Shown here piece after piece: positions 54,816 through 62,451 of a DNA stretch of 64,000 bases. A model generated the notes under the pieces. That model made no database searches, had not been told where the DNA came from, and saw nothing but the letters and a program-made list of their open reading frames with translations. Origin of the DNA: Pseudonocardia cypriaca (GTDB lineage: Bacteria; Actinomycetota; Actinomycetes; Mycobacteriales; Pseudonocardiaceae); assembly GCF_006717045.1 (NCBI RefSeq), contig NZ_VFPH01000002.1, positions 496,001 to 560,000 on the forward strand. Reading direction: 5' to 3'. Both the position numbers and the translations under genes were made by a program. The number at the start of each line of letters is the position of its first letter. The stretch's first letter is position 1.

Positions 54816-55469
54816 GTGACGATCTCCGTGTTCCTCCTCGACGATCACGAGATCGTCCGACGCGGGATCGCCCAGCTGCTCGACGGGGTGGACGACATCA
54901 CCGTCGTCGGCGAGGCGGGCACCGCCGCGCAGGCGTTGGCCCGGATCCCCGCCCTCCGCCCCGACGTCGCGATCCTCGACGTCCGCCTGCCCGACGGTGA
55001 CGGCGTCACCGTCTGCCGGGAGATCCGCTCGGCCGTCGCCCCGCCGCCTGCCTGCCTGATGCTCACCTCCTACGCCGACGACGAGGCGCTGTTCGGCGCG
55101 ATCATGGCCGGTGCCTCGGGCTACCTGCTCAAGCAGGTCACCGGTATCGACCTCGTCGGTGCCGTCCGGACGATCGCGGCCGGCGGATCGCTACTGGACC
55201 CCAAGGCCACCGCCGTGGTGCTGGAGCGGCTGCGCAAGGGCGACCAGCCGGCCGACCCCCGGTACGCATCGCTGAGCCCGCAGGAGCGGCGCATCCTGCA
55301 CCTCATCGCCGACGGCCTCACCAACCGTCAGATCGGCGCCGAGATGTTCCTGGCCGAGAAGACGGTGAAGAACTACGTGTCGTCGCTGCTGCACAAGCTC
55401 GGCTTCGCCCGCCGCACCGAGGCCGCCGTCTACGCCGCGGAGCTGCGCAAGGACGACAGCACGCGCTGA
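54816..55469 (+). CDS. devR: DevR/DosR-like NarL-family response regulator
   Basis: The 217-residue protein, the same length as DevR of M. tuberculosis, has a receiver domain with Asp9/Asp10, phospho-acceptor Asp55 (VAILDVRLPDGDG), Thr84 and Lys106. The LuxR-type DNA-binding domain has LTNRQIGAEMFLAEKTVKNY; Lys182 and Asn186 correspond to the DNA-contacting pair of DosR. It is very probably the activator of the boxes in this window. GTG 54816 follows AAAAGGTGA. Its expected partner kinase gene is present only as a remnant, tail to tail with it. Confidence 0.93.
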   Translation: MTISVFLLDDHEIVRRGIAQLLDGVDDITVVGEAGTAAQALARIPALRPDVAILDVRLPDGDGVTVCREIRSAVAPPPACLMLTSYADDEALFGAIMAGASGYLLKQVTGIDLVGAVRTIAAGGSLLDPKATAVVLERLRKGDQPADPRYASLSPQERRILHLIADGLTNRQIGAEMFLAEKTVKNYVSSLLHKLGFARRTEAAVYAAELRKDDSTR

Positions 55470-55476
55470 GGCGCAG

Positions 55477-55830
55477 TCAGCTCGAGGGCACCCGCCGGCT
55501 CACTCGGGTGCCACTCCCGTTCCCCGCCCCGACCCGCAGGGAGCCTGCGCACTCCCGCGCCCGCTCCTCGATGTTGCGCAGGCCGCCGCGCACCACGCCA
55601 GGGTCCATCCCGCCGCCGTCGTCGACGACTTCGACCAGCAGCTCGTCGCCCGCCGGACAGGCCCGTAACCCTCGGCGGCCTCCGCGGCCGCGCCCAGGAG
55701 GTGGCGCCGCAGCCCGCCTTCCGCCCCTCGCCGGCGGTGTGCAGGTCGAAGATCGACGTCCGGATCTCCCCCACCGTGTCGTCCAGGTCCTCGACCGGAC
55801 GCCGGGCAAGCCGGTCCGATGTCCGTAGCG
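55477..55830 (-). pseudogene. C-terminal remnant of a DevS/DosT-type sensor kinase
   Basis: Three pieces in three frames follow the order of DevS. DRLARRPVEDLDDTVGEIRT plus SIFDLHTAG is the end of the dimerisation helix. LRRHLLGAAAEAAEGYG comes next. Then AGDELLVEVVDDGGGMDPGV to RNIEERARECAGSL and GSGTRVSRRVP form the end of the ATPase domain, with stop at 55477. The GAF domains, the phospho-accepting His region and the N-box are missing. It ends eight bases from the devR stop. The gene cannot make a working kinase. Confidence 0.8.
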
Positions 55831-55834
55831 TGAC

Positions 55835-55847
55835 GGGCCCTTCGCCC
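55835..55847. promoter_or_regulatory. DevR/DosR-like box upstream of the nitroreductase at 55935
   Basis: GGGCCCTTCGCCC lies 87 bases before the start codon, the same distance as for devR. The right arm is imperfect. Confidence 0.5.
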
Positions 55848-55934
55848 GTACCGCACTCCCGGGCCGCGCCAGGAGAGTGGTCGGGCGAGCACGGACAGCC
55901 GGTCCGGGTTCCGAGCGCCAGCTGGACGTGACTG

Positions 55935-56936
55935 ATGATGACCACATTCCCCGAGGCACTGGGCCTGGCTCCCGAACAGGTCGAGGCACTCCTCGTCGCA
56001 GTCGGGCAGGCGCCGTCGCTGCACAACGCGCAGCCCTGGCGGCTGCGGCTCGGCCGGGAGGTCGTCGAGCTGTACGCCGATCCGGACCGCAGGCTCCCAG
56101 CAGCGGACCCGGACGACCGCGAGCTGCGCATCGGCTGCGGCGCCGCCCTGTACAACCTGCGGCTCGCGCTTCTCTGCAACGGCATCCGGCCGCTGGTCAC
56201 CGTCCTCCCCGACGTGGACCGGCCGGAGTTGCTCGCGGTGGTTCGCCGCGGCGGGCGCAAACCGCCCACCCCCGAGCAGCTGCAGCTGCTGCGCGCCGTG
56301 CCGCTACGCCGGACGAACCGCCACCCGTACGCGGACGAGCCGGTCTCCCGGCCCGAGCAGTCGGCCCTGCGCCGCGCGGCGCTCGACGAGGGTGGCTGGC
56401 TGGAGATCGTCGACGATCCCGGCCTGCGCGTGGCTCTGCGGGACATCGCGGCCCGTGCCCACCGCGCCCAGATGGCCGATGCCGCATTTCGCGGAGAGTT
56501 CGCCCGCTGGACGGGCCGCACGGACGGCCAGGCCGACGGCGTACCCGCCATCGCGGGCACGCCCGCCGAGCCGCAGGACCGGTGGGTGCTGCGCGACTAC
56601 ACGGGCGGGAACCGGCCCGCACGCCAGCCCGGCAAGGACTTCGAGCCCGAACCACTCATCGCGGTGCTGACCACGCACTTCAGTGGACCCGCGGCCGAAG
56701 TGCAGGCCGGGCAGGCGTTGCAGCGGGTCCTGCTCACCGCCACCGCCGAGGGACTCGCGACGTCATTTCTCTCCCACGTCGTCGAAGTGCCGCAGGCGCG
56801 CGAGGAGGTGCGACGCCTCATCGCCGGCACCCGGCCACCGCAGGCGGTGCTTCGCATCGGCCACGGCTGGGCGGTTCCGCCGACCAGCCGGCGCGCCCCT
56901 GCGGACCTCATCGGGAAGCAGATGGGGACGACGTGA
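55935..56936 (+). CDS. Acg-family FMN-binding nitroreductase-like protein
   Basis: The 333-residue protein has the Acg pattern: AVGQAPSLHNAQPWRLRL, ELYADPDRRLPAADPDDREL, and IGCGAALYNLRLALLCNG, with the late LTATAEGLATSFLSHVVEVP and PQAVLRIGHGWAVPPTSRRAP. In M. tuberculosis three Acg-type proteins (Rv2032, Rv3127, Rv3131) are DosR-regulated; some bind FMN but lack reductase activity. ATG 55935 or the next ATG at 55938 starts the gene; there is no clear ribosome site. Confidence 0.88.
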   Translation: MMTTFPEALGLAPEQVEALLVAVGQAPSLHNAQPWRLRLGREVVELYADPDRRLPAADPDDRELRIGCGAALYNLRLALLCNGIRPLVTVLPDVDRPELLAVVRRGGRKPPTPEQLQLLRAVPLRRTNRHPYADEPVSRPEQSALRRAALDEGGWLEIVDDPGLRVALRDIAARAHRAQMADAAFRGEFARWTGRTDGQADGVPAIAGTPAEPQDRWVLRDYTGGNRPARQPGKDFEPEPLIAVLTTHFSGPAAEVQAGQALQRVLLTATAEGLATSFLSHVVEVPQAREEVRRLIAGTRPPQAVLRIGHGWAVPPTSRRAPADLIGKQMGTT

Positions 56937-57060
56937 CGCGAGCTCGACGGGGCGCAGGCGTCGCTCATGTCGGTCCCGCCGAGCGCGTCGCGCCGACCGT
57001 GGGGCCGACCGCGCCCGACCGCGCCACCCGCCCGGCGCCGCAGCGAGATCGGCCCCGGAA

Positions 57061-57615
57061 TCAGAGGGTGGTGCGCCGCCAGTGCGGCTCCACTCGCGCC
57101 CAGTCCCGCTCCCACCGCCGGGAGTTGGACCGCCAGGTCAGGCCGCGGACCCCGAACCACGTCGCGAGGAGAGGCGTCGCACCTGCGCACAGCACGCCGA
57201 TCGCGGCCACGATCCCACCGATCATGGCATTCGCCGAGTGCCCGGGGCACGAGGTGATCTCGCCCGCTGCATCGATCCACACCTCGACCTCGGCGCCGGC
57301 GGGCTGCGAGCGCATCGCCGCGATGACGCCTACGTGCTCCCGCCCGACGCGGTCGGCCCAGCGCGCCCGGACCTGCGCGGGCGCGCTTCCGAACTCCCCG
57401 GACACCACGTGCGCGTCCTCGAGCAACACGGCGCGCGTCTGCGACGCCGACCTGCTGTTCAGCTCCGCGCGTTCGGCTTCCCGGCCGTGCACGGTGACCC
57501 CGGTCAGCACAGCGAAGACGATCACCAGCAGGGCAGCCCCCGTCAGGAGCCACGCAACGAGGTCCTCGACGCGATCAGTCGAGCGGCGCGGAAGCCGCCC
57601 CGGGTCAGGTCGCAT
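57061..57615 (-). CDS. Rv1733c-like membrane protein
   Basis: The 184-residue protein has two membrane helices (VAWLLTGAALLVIVFAVLTG near 20-40; GGIVAAIGVLCAGATPLLA near 140) flanking an extracytoplasmic region with RAVLLEDAHVV and VEVWIDAAGEITSCPGHSAN. This arrangement is typical of the Rv1733c family, a DosR-regulon dormancy antigen of unknown function. ATG 57615 follows GGAGGGGA. A weak DevR-like box lies 38 bases upstream. Confidence 0.82.
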   Translation of the reverse strand: MRPDPGRLPRRSTDRVEDLVAWLLTGAALLVIVFAVLTGVTVHGREAERAELNSRSASQTRAVLLEDAHVVSGEFGSAPAQVRARWADRVGREHVGVIAAMRSQPAGAEVEVWIDAAGEITSCPGHSANAMIGGIVAAIGVLCAGATPLLATWFGVRGLTWRSNSRRWERDWARVEPHWRRTTL

Positions 57616-57652
57616 CGCGATCCCCTCCCTCCTCCGTGCAGCCACTGCCACC

Positions 57653-57665
57653 GGGCACTCGGCCC
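57653..57665. promoter_or_regulatory. Weak DevR/DosR-like box between two divergent genes
   Basis: GGGCACTCGGCCC keeps the GGGC/GGCCC arms with a changed centre. It lies 38 bases before the Rv1733c-like start. A still weaker sequence (AGTCCTTCCCGG, 57746-57757) lies before the nitroreductase scar. Confidence 0.35.
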
Positions 57666-57855
57666 GGTGCACCAGAGCGTTTCCGACCGTCCAACACGTG
57701 GCCGGTCACGCGGAAGCGCCCAGAGACCCGGCTCGCAGAGGCGAGAGTCCTTCCCGGTACGGGACCACCGCCGCTGGTCGTGGCGGCACCGCGCGGGGAT
57801 GGTCGGTGGCGAGCGGGAACGGAGGGCCTCCGCTCCGCCGTCCCGAGGAGCAGGA

Positions 57856-58059
57856 ATGATCATCGACGACGTCGACCACCGCACCGTGATCAGTGCGCTC
57901 GAACCGGCCGTCCGCGCCCCCTCGGTGCACAACAGCCTCGGCGGCTCCCTCTGCCCGCAGCTGCTGCTGCAGGTCGGCTGGGCGCCGCTCGGTCCACAGC
58001 TGCCGGCGACTCCCCGCCGCCCGATCGCGCTGACGGTCAAGCGCGTCCGGGACCGATGA
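57856..58059 (+). pseudogene. Acg-type nitroreductase reduced to its two ends
   Basis: This 67-codon ORF has a good start (GAGGAGCAGGA before ATG). It reads VISALEPAVRAPSVHNS, the N-terminus of an Acg protein, and then directly PQLLLQVGWAPLGPQLPATP plus RRPIALTVKRV, the C-terminus. The roughly 270 residues between are gone without loss of frame. The neighbour at 58846 shows the intact form of both ends (APSVHNSQPW and HPQLVIRVGWPASGAPTLPA). It is a clean internal deletion. Confidence 0.85.
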
Positions 58060-58075
58060 CGAGGAAGCGGGCGAG

Positions 58076-58849
58076 ATGACCACAGCGATGACCACGGCAA
58101 CGAGCACCCTCGAGATCCCGGGCGTCCCCCGGCCCGGCACGCCGTCGCGACGACCCGGTAGAGCGCTCGTCGTCGTCGGCGACGAGATCCCGGGCTGGGC
58201 CGTGCGCTGGTGCGACCGTTCGGCTCGGGAGATCCGTCACCGACTCGTCCCCGGCCCGGCGGATCCCGCGTGCGCGGAGCGGGTCGGCGCGATCATGGAG
58301 ATCACGGCCGACGCGGCGCGCCGCGGGGACCCGGTGCTGGTCCTGCCCGTGCTGCACCGGACGTACGCGAGCCCGCCCCGGGTGGTCGCCGCCGTGCGGT
58401 GCTTCCCGGACGACGCGCAGCCCCTGACCGAGGCGGTCGCATGCGCCGGACACATGGGGGCGGACCTCGTCGTGGCGCACGGGCTCCCCACCTCGTTCGG
58501 CGAACGGAGCGTCGGACTCGACCGCGCGGTCCAGAACGCCACCCGGCTCCTCGACGCCGCCGTTCGGGCAACGTCGAGCAGTGTTCCCGGTCTCCGTGTG
58601 CGGCCGTGGCTCGCCCGGGTCCGGGCCGACGAGCTCGTGGGCGAGCCGCTGGACGCCGATCTGCTCGTTCTGGGTGGCCCGCGTCCGGATCCGTGGGGAG
58701 GGCTCGGGCTGGTCGCACGCAGCGCGCTGTTCCACGCCCCGTGCGCCGTCCTGATGATCCCGCGGCCCGCGCTGTCGACGTCCGGGCCGTGGTCACCGAC
58801 GTTCGGCGAGACAACCGACCCGATCCCAGCAGCCGGTGGCCGACCGTGA
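58076..58849 (+). CDS. Universal-stress-protein-like protein
   Basis: The 257-residue protein resembles a USP with an extended N-terminus: RALVVVGDEIPGWAVRWCDR as first strand and helix, MGADLVVAHGLPTSFGE as a middle strand, and DADLLVLGGPRPDPWGGLGL then FHAPCAVLMIPRPA at the end. The G-2X-G-9X-G motif is altered, so ATP binding is doubtful. It starts 16 bases after the nitroreductase scar and its stop overlaps the next gene (GTGA). It is likely in the same transcript. Confidence 0.7.
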   Translation: MTTAMTTATSTLEIPGVPRPGTPSRRPGRALVVVGDEIPGWAVRWCDRSAREIRHRLVPGPADPACAERVGAIMEITADAARRGDPVLVLPVLHRTYASPPRVVAAVRCFPDDAQPLTEAVACAGHMGADLVVAHGLPTSFGERSVGLDRAVQNATRLLDAAVRATSSSVPGLRVRPWLARVRADELVGEPLDADLLVLGGPRPDPWGGLGLVARSALFHAPCAVLMIPRPALSTSGPWSPTFGETTDPIPAAGGRP

Positions 58850-59829
58850 CGACCACCACGCGACTCGCCGAAGCCGTCGAGGACGCCCTCCACGCACCGT
58901 CGGTGCACAACAGCCAGCCGTGGCGTTGGCGGATCGGCTCCGACGAGGTGCACCTGCACGCCGACCCGCAACGCCACCTGGCGGCCACCGACCCGGACCG
59001 TCGCGACCTCGTCCTCAGCTGCGGCGCGGCCCTGCACCACCTGCGCGTCGCACTCGCCGCGCGCGGTCTCTCCGCCGATGTCCGACGCATTCCCGACCCC
59101 GAGGACACCACCCACCTCGCTACGGTCGCGGTCTGGCCCGGGGGCGAACCGGCCGACGCGGCGTTGTTCCCGGCGACCGCGCGGCGCAGGACCGACCGCC
59201 GCCGCATGAGCCGCCGGGCGGTCCCGGCCGAGCACCTGCGCACCCTCGTCGAGCTGGCCGCCCGCAACGGGGCGACCCTCGTCCCGGTCACCCGGCCGGC
59301 GACGCGGCAGCGGCTCCTCGCGGCGATCGTCGCCGCCGAGCACCTCCAGCGCGAGGAAACCGGGTACGCAGCCGAGCTGCGGATGTGGACCAACCGCCTC
59401 CCCGGTGGCCGTGACGGTGTGCCGGCCGCCAATGTCGCCGCGCCGCCGATCGATACCCTCGACCCTTCACCGCTGCGCCGCTTCGGCCGGGCAGAGCTCG
59501 CCCAGGCAGCACAGGCTCCCGGGCACGGCCGCGGTGACGACGCCGCCGAGCTGCTCGTCGTCACGACCGGTGCGGACGAGATCCTGGACCGCCTGCGCGC
59601 CGGCGAGGCGACGAGCGCCGTCCTACTGGCGGCGACGCGGATCGGGCTCGCCACCACCCCGCTCAGCCAAGCCCTGGAGATCGACAGTTCCCGCCTGCGG
59701 GTCCAGCGGGACGTGCTGGGAGTACCCGAGCACCCGCAGCTCGTGATCCGCGTCGGGTGGCCGGCCTCGGGTGCGCCCACCCTGCCGGCGACACCGCGCC
59801 GCGAGCTCCGCTCCGTTCTCCTGCCATGA
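58846..59829 (+). CDS. Acg-family FMN-binding nitroreductase-like protein
   Basis: The 327-residue protein has EDALHAPSVHNSQPWRWRIG, LHADPQRHLAATDPDRRDLV, LSCGAALHHLRVALAARGL, and the C-terminal LAATRIGLATTPLSQALEID and HPQLVIRVGWPASGAPTLPA. It is the second complete Acg paralogue in the window and the one most like the adjacent scar. Translational coupling to the stress-protein gene is by GTGA overlap. Confidence 0.87.
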   Translation: MTTTTRLAEAVEDALHAPSVHNSQPWRWRIGSDEVHLHADPQRHLAATDPDRRDLVLSCGAALHHLRVALAARGLSADVRRIPDPEDTTHLATVAVWPGGEPADAALFPATARRRTDRRRMSRRAVPAEHLRTLVELAARNGATLVPVTRPATRQRLLAAIVAAEHLQREETGYAAELRMWTNRLPGGRDGVPAANVAAPPIDTLDPSPLRRFGRAELAQAAQAPGHGRGDDAAELLVVTTGADEILDRLRAGEATSAVLLAATRIGLATTPLSQALEIDSSRLRVQRDVLGVPEHPQLVIRVGWPASGAPTLPATPRRELRSVLLP

Positions 59830-60015
59830 GTGATCCTGGCCCGCAGGGCTGACGCGGATGCCGGCCCGAGGGTGCGGGTCGGCGGTGGCCGTGACCGCGA
59901 CAGCCGGGACTTCCGCCGCGATGCCCGGGCCTTCCGGCGCTGCCGCGACCGCCCCGGTTGCCGAGATCCTCGACGTGGGGCCGCAAGCGGCGGCCCGAGG
60001 ACGAGGAGTACGACC

Positions 60016-60459
60016 ATGACAGCACCCGGGTCTCGGATCGTGGTCGACGTCGACCGCCTGCTCCAGGCGCGCTACCTGGCAGCGGTGGCGAAGGAGCTCG
60101 AGGCTCTCCCGGTGCCGGTGGACGCCGTGGTCCTCAACGGGCCGGGACGACCGGGCGGCAGGGTCGTGCTGCGAGACCAGGGGGCCACCGCGGGCCGGCC
60201 GTGGCCCTCGTCCGCCCGGTGGAACGGCGGCCGGTGCTGGACACTCGTGTTCCCCGGCGCCGGTGGCCGCGTGCGGCGGCACCGGCTGCGGAGGCGCCGA
60301 CTGCCCGCGCCGCAGGAGGTCGCGCAGTTCGTCGCCCGGTTCGCCGGCGAGCGGCAGCCGGCGCGCGCCACGGTCGTCGTGGCCGGTGCCGTCACGACAC
60401 CCCGAACGGGCCGATCGTCGGCGTCCGTCCCAGCACGCGAGCCTGCCTCGACCGAGTAG
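60016..60459 (+). CDS. Hypothetical protein
   Basis: The 147-residue product starts at ATG 60016 after GAGGACGAGGAG. The first half (IVVDVDRLLQARYLAAVAKE, then VDAVVLNGPGRPGGRVVLRD) has strand-helix character; the second half is basic (RVRRHRLRRRRLPAPQE). I do not recognise the family. Two weak box-like sequences (59906-59918 and 59927-59939) lie upstream. Confidence 0.5.
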   Translation: MTAPGSRIVVDVDRLLQARYLAAVAKELEALPVPVDAVVLNGPGRPGGRVVLRDQGATAGRPWPSSARWNGGRCWTLVFPGAGGRVRRHRLRRRRLPAPQEVAQFVARFAGERQPARATVVVAGAVTTPRTGRSSASVPAREPASTE

Positions 60460-60660
60460 GACGCAACCCACGGCAGCGCGCGAGGAGGACGACCGTAGCG
60501 GCAGGGGTGCGCCCGGATACCTCGATCCGGACGCACCTCGCCGCGCCGATGCCACGCCCGGGCCATCCCCCAGCACCCGCGCGCCACACCTTCCCCTCAG
60601 CCCGAGGACGTTGCCGTGCCCTCGCCACCGAGGATCGCCCATCGGGCCGGGATCTCCTCA

Positions 60661-60674
60661 GGGCCGAAGGTCCC
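60661..60674. promoter_or_regulatory. DevR/DosR-like box, distal
   Basis: GGGCCGAAGGTCCC (reverse GGGACCTTCGGCCC) is one of the best matches in the window. It lies 182 bases before the pyridoxamine-oxidase-like start. Confidence 0.65.
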
Positions 60675-60784
60675 GACTACGGGGGACCCCGGCACCCCCG
60701 CGCTCGGCGCAGGCGAGCGAGCGATGCCGGGTGCTCGCCCGTCGTCACGGCAGTCGTCGATGTGATCGCACGACCCACCTGACG

Positions 60785-60798
60785 AGGACCTTCGGCCC
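60785..60798. promoter_or_regulatory. DevR/DosR-like box, proximal
   Basis: AGGACCTTCGGCCC is the same sequence as the distal box but for the first base, in opposite orientation. It lies 58 bases before the start codon. Confidence 0.65.
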
Positions 60799-60856
60799 TG
60801 TCGACCGGCCTCGGCGCGGCGGATCGTCGGTGGTTCGACAACGAAGGAGAGCAGCA

Positions 60857-61306
60857 GTGACAGCCGCAGATCGAGCGGCGATCGTCGAACTGGTGGAGCT
60901 CGACGAGGCCGAGTGCCTCCGCCTGCTCACCAAGAGCGAGATCGGCCGCGTCGTGTTCACCGACGCCGCCCTCCCGGCGGCTCAGCCGGTCACGTACCTC
61001 CTCGACGGCGAGGAAGTCGTCTTCCGCACCGCAGGCGGGAGCAAGCTGGCCGCCGCCACCCGAGGCGCGGTCGTGGCCTTCCAGGTCGACGAGATCGACC
61101 CGCGCACCCGAACCGGTTGGGCCGTGCTCGGCATCGGCGAGGCCTACGAGGTGCTGGTCCCCGACCGCCTGGCCGACCTGGCCACCCGGATGCCGCAACC
61201 ATGGGCACCGAACCGCACGGCCCACACCATCGCCGTGCCCCTGCAGCGACTCACCGGGCGCCGGCTAGTCGCGGCTCCCGCGGACGCCGGGGAGGGACGG
61301 GCATGA
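60857..61306 (+). CDS. Pyridoxamine 5'-phosphate oxidase-fold flavoprotein
   Basis: The 149-residue split-barrel protein has LTKSEIGRVVFTDAALPAAQ, then VTYLLDGEEVVFRTAGGSKL, VAFQVDEIDPRTRTGWAVLG and AYEVLVPDR. This is the small PPOX-type family whose members bind FMN, F420 or haem. Similar proteins belong to dormancy regulons. GTG 60857 follows GAAGGAGAG. Two DevR-like boxes upstream imply strong hypoxic control. Confidence 0.87.
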   Translation: MTAADRAAIVELVELDEAECLRLLTKSEIGRVVFTDAALPAAQPVTYLLDGEEVVFRTAGGSKLAAATRGAVVAFQVDEIDPRTRTGWAVLGIGEAYEVLVPDRLADLATRMPQPWAPNRTAHTIAVPLQRLTGRRLVAAPADAGEGRA

Positions 61307-61446
61307 GGGCGCACCTGGCCGACGTCTTCGCGCCGCACGCCGCCGGCCGAACCCGCGTGGTGACGGAGACCCGCAAGCTCGACGAGATCAACACGATCTT
61401 CGCGGACGTCCTCGCCGGCCGGGTCCGCGTCGTCCTCGAGTTCTGA
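61303..61446 (+). pseudogene. C-terminal remnant of a zinc alcohol dehydrogenase
   Basis: The 47-codon ORF begins with an ATG overlapping the previous stop and reads FAPHAAGRTRVVTETRKLDE then INTIFADVLAGRVRVVLEF. This matches the last 45 residues of medium-chain zinc alcohol dehydrogenases (the LDEVN-type helix and GRVPARLVFEF ending). The catalytic and NAD-binding domains are absent. It appears to be a deletion scar that stayed coupled to the upstream gene. Confidence 0.75.
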
Positions 61447-61460
61447 CGGACGGCGACACC

Positions 61461-61940
61461 GTGACCGATCAGGTGGCGAGGAAGGAGCGGAGCACCACCG
61501 CCGCGACCGCGCGCCGGATCTCGGCCGTGGTGACGCTCGTCGCCGCCACCGCCCTCCTCCTCGGGGGCTCGGCGATGTGGTTGATCGAACGCGAGGAGCC
61601 GAGCCGGACCGTCGACTCATGGGGCGATGCGCTCTGGTGGGCGGTGACGACCTTGACGACCGTCGGATACGGCGACCACATCCCGGTCACGACGACGGGC
61701 CGCCTGATCGCCGTTGCGCTGATGGCGGTCGGCGTCGCCGTGCTCGGCGGCGTGGCGGCCGTCGTCGCCCTCGTCGTCGCGCAGGCCGTCGCCGCGGCCG
61801 AGGAACGCGCGCTAGAAGCAGAGACCGAAGCGGTCGAACACCGCATCGAGGCCCGGCTGGACGCCCTCGATGCGCGGCTCGCCCGGATCGAGGACCGCTT
61901 GCGGCTCGTGGCAGAGCGCGCCGAAGCGGACCGGCGGTGA
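61461..61940 (+). CDS. Two-helix potassium channel family protein
   Basis: The 159-residue protein has helix 1 (VVTLVAATALLLGGSAMWL), a pore loop WWAVTTLTTVGYGDHIPV with the K+ selectivity filter TVGYGD near 67-72, and helix 2 (IAVALMAVGVAVLGGVAAVV). It ends in an acidic-basic coiled coil (110-158) that may help tetramer formation. There is no RCK domain. It starts 15 bases after the dehydrogenase scar at GTG 61461 and is probably in the same transcript as the PPOX gene. Confidence 0.88.
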   Translation: MTDQVARKERSTTAATARRISAVVTLVAATALLLGGSAMWLIEREEPSRTVDSWGDALWWAVTTLTTVGYGDHIPVTTTGRLIAVALMAVGVAVLGGVAAVVALVVAQAVAAAEERALEAETEAVEHRIEARLDALDARLARIEDRLRLVAERAEADRR

Positions 61941-62004
61941 GCCATGCGGGCGGACCGGAGCCGACCGGTCGATCGGCTCCGGATTTCAGGTGTGCGCGTC
62001 GATC

Positions 62005-62163
62005 CGCTCGGCAGCACCTCGTGCAGCCGGTCCATCGTGCGCAGGACGGCCGGCTCCCGCAGCCGGACGGCCCGATGAAGGCCGTCACGGCGCGGGCGGC
62101 ATCTTCAGCGTGACGTCCTCGACCGCGAGGAAGTCCCCGCGGTAGACGATCTTCGTCGCCGCG
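62005..62163 (-). pseudogene. N-terminal remnant of pstB (phosphate ABC transporter ATPase)
   Basis: Three adjoining frames give AATKIVYRGDFLAVEDVTLK, then AVTAFIGPSGCG, then VLRTMDRLHEVLPSG, the start of PstB through its Walker A. The KST of the Walker A is lost at one frame change, and another base is lost before AVTAF. No start codon precedes it: it begins three bases after the stop of the upstream SHOCT gene. Nothing of the rest of pstB or its operon is present in the window. Confidence 0.75.
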
Positions 62164-62166
62164 GGT

Positions 62167-62433
62167 TCAACGCTTGACGGCCGGGCCGGACCTGCCGTGC
62201 AGCGTGTCCAGGCGCTGGCAGTACTCCTGCTCGTCGATCTCCCCGCCGGCGAACCGCTCGGCCAGCAGCTCCTCGGGGGTGGCCCGCTCCTCCCGTGGGC
62301 GGTCGCCCGTCGTCTGCAGGTACCGGATGACGGCGATCAACCCGAGGATGATCAGCGCCCAGAAGAGGATCATGCCGATGCCCATGAGGGCCATGGCCCA
62401 TCCGCCCGTACCGGGGCCGTACCACCACATCAT
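62167..62433 (-). CDS. SHOCT-domain small membrane protein
   Basis: The 88-residue protein has an N-terminal membrane helix (MGIGMILFWALIILGLIAVI) preceded by MMWWYGPGTGGWAM. A C-terminal SHOCT motif follows: TPEELLAERFAGGEIDEQEY then CQRLDTLHG. The function of such proteins is unknown. GGAGGAGAT precedes ATG 62433. It follows the next upstream gene on the same strand by 18 bases. Confidence 0.87.
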   Translation of the reverse strand: MMWWYGPGTGGWAMALMGIGMILFWALIILGLIAVIRYLQTTGDRPREERATPEELLAERFAGGEIDEQEYCQRLDTLHGRSGPAVKR

Positions 62434-62451
62434 CTGGATCTCCTCCTCGGA

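Larger units (their letters stand above)
60460..60856 (+). other. Control region before the pyridoxamine-oxidase-like gene
   Basis: No gene is recognisable in 397 bases. It holds two strong DevR-like boxes (60661-60674 and 60785-60798), 111 bases apart, and the ribosome site GAAGGAGAG. Confidence 0.55.
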
